NCBI GenBank assembly: GCA_964506435.1
Contig: CAZDLK010000034.1
Location: forward strand, 1 to 23,568
From: JAOZHU01 sp964506435
GTDB taxonomy: Archaea; Thermoproteota; Bathyarchaeia; Bathyarchaeales; Bathycorpusculaceae
Direction: 5' to 3'
DNA: 23,568 nt
Of this stretch, positions 21,164 through 23,568 are shown in pieces (position 1 is the stretch's first letter; every line of letters starts with the position of its first letter). A model generated the notes under the pieces. The model was not told the DNA's origin. It worked only from the letters and a program-made list of their open reading frames with translations, and did no database searches. The translations under genes and the position numbers were made by a program.

Positions 21164-21709
21164 TCAATGGTGCACTATGGTCTTTTTTCCTCTTTTTTGA
21201 GATATTATCTTTGTTTTCGCGTTTTCAAACTCTTTCGCTAACTCTTTGCCTTCGAAAAACCTGTCTAAGAAAACAGCAACCGCTGCACATTCTGAGTGCG
21301 GTTGATTTCCAATCGACACGTTGAAGTCAGAGACTTCGCTTGAATAAAATTCTTTGGGAACCTTCTGGCTTCCAATTAGCAACAGGACATCTTTTCCAGC
21401 GTTTCTTATTCTGTCCAGAACATCGCTGGCTTGTATGTTTTCGCCGTACGCTGTTAAATGAACCACAATGCCGCCTTTGGCTTTCCAGTCTCTTACAGTG
21501 CTTTTCCAGGATGTTCCCATCTCGAAAGAGAATGTGCCTCCCCAGTTTGCTGTGACTTTTTCCACGGTTGCTTTGATTGCCGCATCAGCTACGTCAGACA
21601 GCAGGAAGCCTGAAGCGCCCAGTGCCCTCGCTGTTAAGGCAACATGCGTTGTAAGCCTTACGTCGCGTTGCACTCTGTGTCCCCACCTTAAAACCACAAT
21701 GCGCTGCAT
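21164..21709 (-). CDS. trm56: tRNA (cytidine(56)-2'-O)-methyltransferase
   Basis: 181-residue SPOUT-class enzyme methylating the ribose of C56 in the tRNA T-loop, a modification made by this enzyme in archaea. The family opening is clear: VVLRWGHRVQRDVRLTTHVA with LTARALGASGFLLSD. The SPOUT knot region follows: GGIVVHLTAYGENI, DVLLLIGSQKVPKEFY, and the cofactor loop VSIGNQPHSECAAVAVFLDRF. ATG 21709 is chosen, 7 bases after the hflX stop with GGAG just ahead. A longer frame from 21769 would overlap hflX and lacks homology. It is the third gene of the MBF1 operon. Confidence 0.93.
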   Translation of the reverse strand: MQRIVVLRWGHRVQRDVRLTTHVALTARALGASGFLLSDVADAAIKATVEKVTANWGGTFSFEMGTSWKSTVRDWKAKGGIVVHLTAYGENIQASDVLDRIRNAGKDVLLLIGSQKVPKEFYSSEVSDFNVSIGNQPHSECAAVAVFLDRFFEGKELAKEFENAKTKIISQKRGKKTIVHH

Positions 21710-21716
21710 GTTCCAT

Positions 21717-22979
21717 TTACTCCTGTTTGGTAGCGTGGTTTGTTTCGAATTTTCCTTCAAGTGTTTCAACTCGTTTTCTCACGTTTTCAGCAAATGCTGG
21801 TGTTGCTTCAAAAACAACTTGCACGGTTTTGTCGGTGAAGTCTACTTTTTGCACGTTTGCTTTTTCTCGAACCCATGACATGAACGGCATAGTTTGGTTT
21901 GTCACGGGAATGCTGAATGACGCTTGGACGTAGTTTTCGAGTTTTTTCAATATCTCCTTTTTCAGCATTTCAATATTGTTTTGATGCAGTGCTGATATGA
22001 GTACGGGGTTTTTGGTTTTGTCTTTGAGCGTTTCCAGTGTTTGTTTTGTTTCTTCTTCCGGCAGCAAGTCAATCTTGTTCAGCGCTGTTATGACGGGTAT
22101 TCCTGATGCTCCTATGCGGTCTATTGTTTCTAGGCAAATGCTGTTTTTCTTTTCAATGGTCGCTACGGGTTCGCTTATGTCTAGTACCAGTATTATTAGG
22201 TCTGCGTAGATGGTTTCTTCCAAAGTTGAATGGAACGCTTCTATCAGTGTTAAAGGTAAACGGTCTATGAAGCCGACAGTGTCGGTTAGCAGGAACTTGC
22301 GTTTTAATAATTCTATCAGTCGCGTTGTGGTTGAAAGCGTGGTGAACAGTTTTGTGTCCACTCGCGCTGTTTCCTCTGTTAAGGCGTTGAACAGTGAGCT
22401 TTTCCCCGCGTTTGTGTATCCTGCCAAAGAGATAGCTGTGAAACCTAACTCGGCTCTTCTTTCGCGGTGCAAGAGACGTTTTTCCCTGATTTTTTCGAGT
22501 TTTTTCTGGATGGTGGAAATTTGTTTTTTTACTGCATCTTGGTAAACGTCGGCTTCGTATGCTCCTAGCCCCATGAAGCCCGGTTGTTCCTTCATTTTTG
22601 TTAATCGTACTTTTTCTTTAGCGTGGGCAAGTTCGTACCGCTGCTGTGCCAGTTGAATCTGAAGCTGGGCTTCGGTTGTTGTGGCTCTCTTCGTGAAGAT
22701 TTCCAGTATCAGTTGAAAACGGTCGATGGCTTCGATTCCTGTGGCTTTCGCCAAATTATATGCTTGAACCGACTTCAACGGGTTGTCGAAGAGTATTTTT
22801 TCAGCGCCTGTTTCTTTGACAAGTGCAGCGAGTTCTTCTACTTTTCCCGCGCCTATCTGGTAACGCGAATCTGGCGTTCTGGTTTGCTCCAGTTTCGCGA
22901 CAACTGTGTATCCAGCGGATTCTGCTAGTTTTTTGAGTTCGGGTAAACTTGAGTTTTCACGATTCAGTCGCCGCTGCAC
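21717..22979 (-). CDS. hflX: HflX-type ribosome-associated GTPase
   Basis: 420-residue TRAFAC GTPase that binds the large ribosomal subunit; bacterial members split stalled ribosomes. The N-terminal HflX domain reads SLPELKKLAESAGYTVV, YQIGAGKVEELA, ILFDNPLKSVQAYNLAKATG and DRFQLILEIFTKRATTTEAQ. A charged coiled-coil linker follows. The G domain has G1 GYTNAGKSSL, G2 threonines in LFTTLSTTTR, G3 DTVGFIDRLP, G4 NKID and G5 SAL. The C-terminal domain is of the usual short type. It starts with GTG 22979, overlapping the MBF1 stop by one base (TAGTG). The bacterial glycine-rich loop in the linker reads FMGLGAYEADVY here, as expected for an archaeal variant. Confidence 0.95.
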   Translation of the reverse strand: MQRRLNRENSSLPELKKLAESAGYTVVAKLEQTRTPDSRYQIGAGKVEELAALVKETGAEKILFDNPLKSVQAYNLAKATGIEAIDRFQLILEIFTKRATTTEAQLQIQLAQQRYELAHAKEKVRLTKMKEQPGFMGLGAYEADVYQDAVKKQISTIQKKLEKIREKRLLHRERRAELGFTAISLAGYTNAGKSSLFNALTEETARVDTKLFTTLSTTTRLIELLKRKFLLTDTVGFIDRLPLTLIEAFHSTLEETIYADLIILVLDISEPVATIEKKNSICLETIDRIGASGIPVITALNKIDLLPEEETKQTLETLKDKTKNPVLISALHQNNIEMLKKEILKKLENYVQASFSIPVTNQTMPFMSWVREKANVQKVDFTDKTVQVVFEATPAFAENVRKRVETLEGKFETNHATKQE

Positions 22980-23509
22980 TATGATTGCTTTCGTTCGGTT
23001 GGCTCCTCCGTGCCCTTCTTGTCAAACTGCATTAGGTCGCCTAGTGTTAACTCGCGGTTTGCTGCCTTAGGAATCTGCGGCGCATCTTTTTCTTCTTTGA
23101 CTTGGACAAGCAGCTTAATTTTTAGTGTGTGCTCAAGCTTTGTGACCAACTGGTTGTTAGGCGTCATTTTGCCTGTTTCGATTTTTCTTAAAACTGAGGC
23201 TTTTTCATTTATTTTTTTGCCCAGTTCTTCATGGGAAATTCCGAGCTTTTCCCGCGCTTGCCTTATCTTCGAGTCGTAGCCCTCCACTATTTCGCGGGTA
23301 GTGTCCACCGTGGCTTTCGGCGCTGGCCTTTTCGCTGGGATAGGCGTGAACGGTCTTCTCGCTGGTGCTGGCGCTTGTTTGGGCGCTGGTTCTTCATGGA
23401 GTATTTTGCCGTGTTTTGAGCATTCAGCGCAAACAGTTAGTTTAGCGCCTTCAATCATTGCCCTGATGGGGCTACCGTGAATTTTGCGCCCGCAGACTTC
23501 GCATCGCAA
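22979..23509 (-). CDS. mbf1: archaeal multiprotein bridging factor 1
   Basis: 176 residues. An N-terminal zinc ribbon (C3, C6, C27, C30) is followed by an Ala/Pro-rich linker (about 43-65) and a Cro/XRE helix-turn-helix at about 75-135 (IRQAREKLGISHEELGKKI, then NEKASVLRKIETGKMTPNNQ). In archaea MBF1 is a ribosome-associated protein; in eukaryotes it is a transcription coactivator. TTG 23509 must be the start: an in-frame TGA immediately precedes it and the first zinc ligand is residue 3. GGTGA lies upstream at a suitable distance. First gene of the MBF1-HflX-Trm56 operon. Confidence 0.94.
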   Translation of the reverse strand: MRCEVCGRKIHGSPIRAMIEGAKLTVCAECSKHGKILHEEPAPKQAPAPARRPFTPIPAKRPAPKATVDTTREIVEGYDSKIRQAREKLGISHEELGKKINEKASVLRKIETGKMTPNNQLVTKLEHTLKIKLLVQVKEEKDAPQIPKAANRELTLGDLMQFDKKGTEEPTERKQS

Positions 23510-23545
23510 TCATTTTTCACCCAGTTGTCTTTATTATCTGGTTAT

Positions 23546-23553
23546 GTTTATAC
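23546..23553 (-). promoter_or_regulatory. TATA box of the mbf1-hflX-trm56 operon
   Basis: On the minus strand GTATAAAC, centred about 41 bases before TTG 23509. It predicts a leader of about 15 bases carrying the GGTGA ribosome site. Confidence 0.5.
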
Positions 23554-23568
23554 TTGTCGAATCAAAAA

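Noticed and set aside
22210..22545. Plus-strand 111-codon frame inside hflX
   Set aside because: Shadow of the strongly conserved GTPase domain on the other strand.
1..23568. CRISPR array, insertion sequence or integrase
   Set aside because: No regularly spaced repeats, no transposase or tyrosine/serine recombinase motif was found in the coding frames, even near the tRNA repeats.

Overview
The window is archaeal chromosomal DNA. This rests on a TFE (TFIIE-alpha) gene, an archaeal MBF1 gene, a Trm56-type tRNA methyltransferase, TATA-box promoters at leaderless spacing, frequent TTG/GTG starts and a DUF354 protein. The mix of an Isc/Suf iron-sulfur set with these genes would suit a Bathyarchaeia-like member of the Thermoproteota, but that placement is inference.

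Layout. (1) 1-3137, plus strand: an iron-sulfur assembly operon with an IscS-like desulfurase (cut by the window edge), an IscU scaffold, a SufS desulfurase and a small unknown protein. (2) 3163-11858: a surface-glycan locus with a deacetylase-like/acyltransferase fusion, two GT4-type glycosyltransferases, Gmd and Fcl (together making GDP-L-fucose from GDP-mannose), a shortened nucleotide-sugar dehydrogenase, a hexapeptide acetyltransferase and a DUF354 protein. The remnant of another sugar epimerase lies at 4910-5041. (3) 11916-19151: a patchwork organised around tRNA-Val. A 5' half of the tRNA lies at 11918-11957, an intact tRNA-Val(UAC) at 14190-14267, and a 3' half at 19113-19151. The two halves break at the same base, nucleotide 38 of the anticodon loop. 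Between the 5' half and the intact gene are an A+T-rich membrane acyltransferase gene with a probable frameshift, a short ORF, and a zinc-ribbon/GIY-YIG nuclease. Between the intact gene and the 3' half is a 4.8-kb cassette with two tandem MacB-like ABC modules and a membrane-anchored winged-helix regulator, plus two operator-like sites 22 bp apart. (4) 19294-23509, minus strand: two compact housekeeping operons, MBF1-HflX-Trm56 and TFE-HD phosphohydrolase-DUF2110, with overlapping or nearly touching genes.

How it fits together. Region 2 would supply activated sugars and transferases for glycans on surface proteins. The ABC permeases in region 3 have large, sequon-rich outside domains that could be substrates of such glycosylation. 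Region 3 looks like accessory DNA that entered at a tRNA gene. No integrase was found, so the mechanism is open. The most unusual observations are the symmetric tRNA-Val break, the IscS-like protein that keeps its lysine and cysteine but has lost several other active-site residues, and the tandem operators ahead of the ABC operon.
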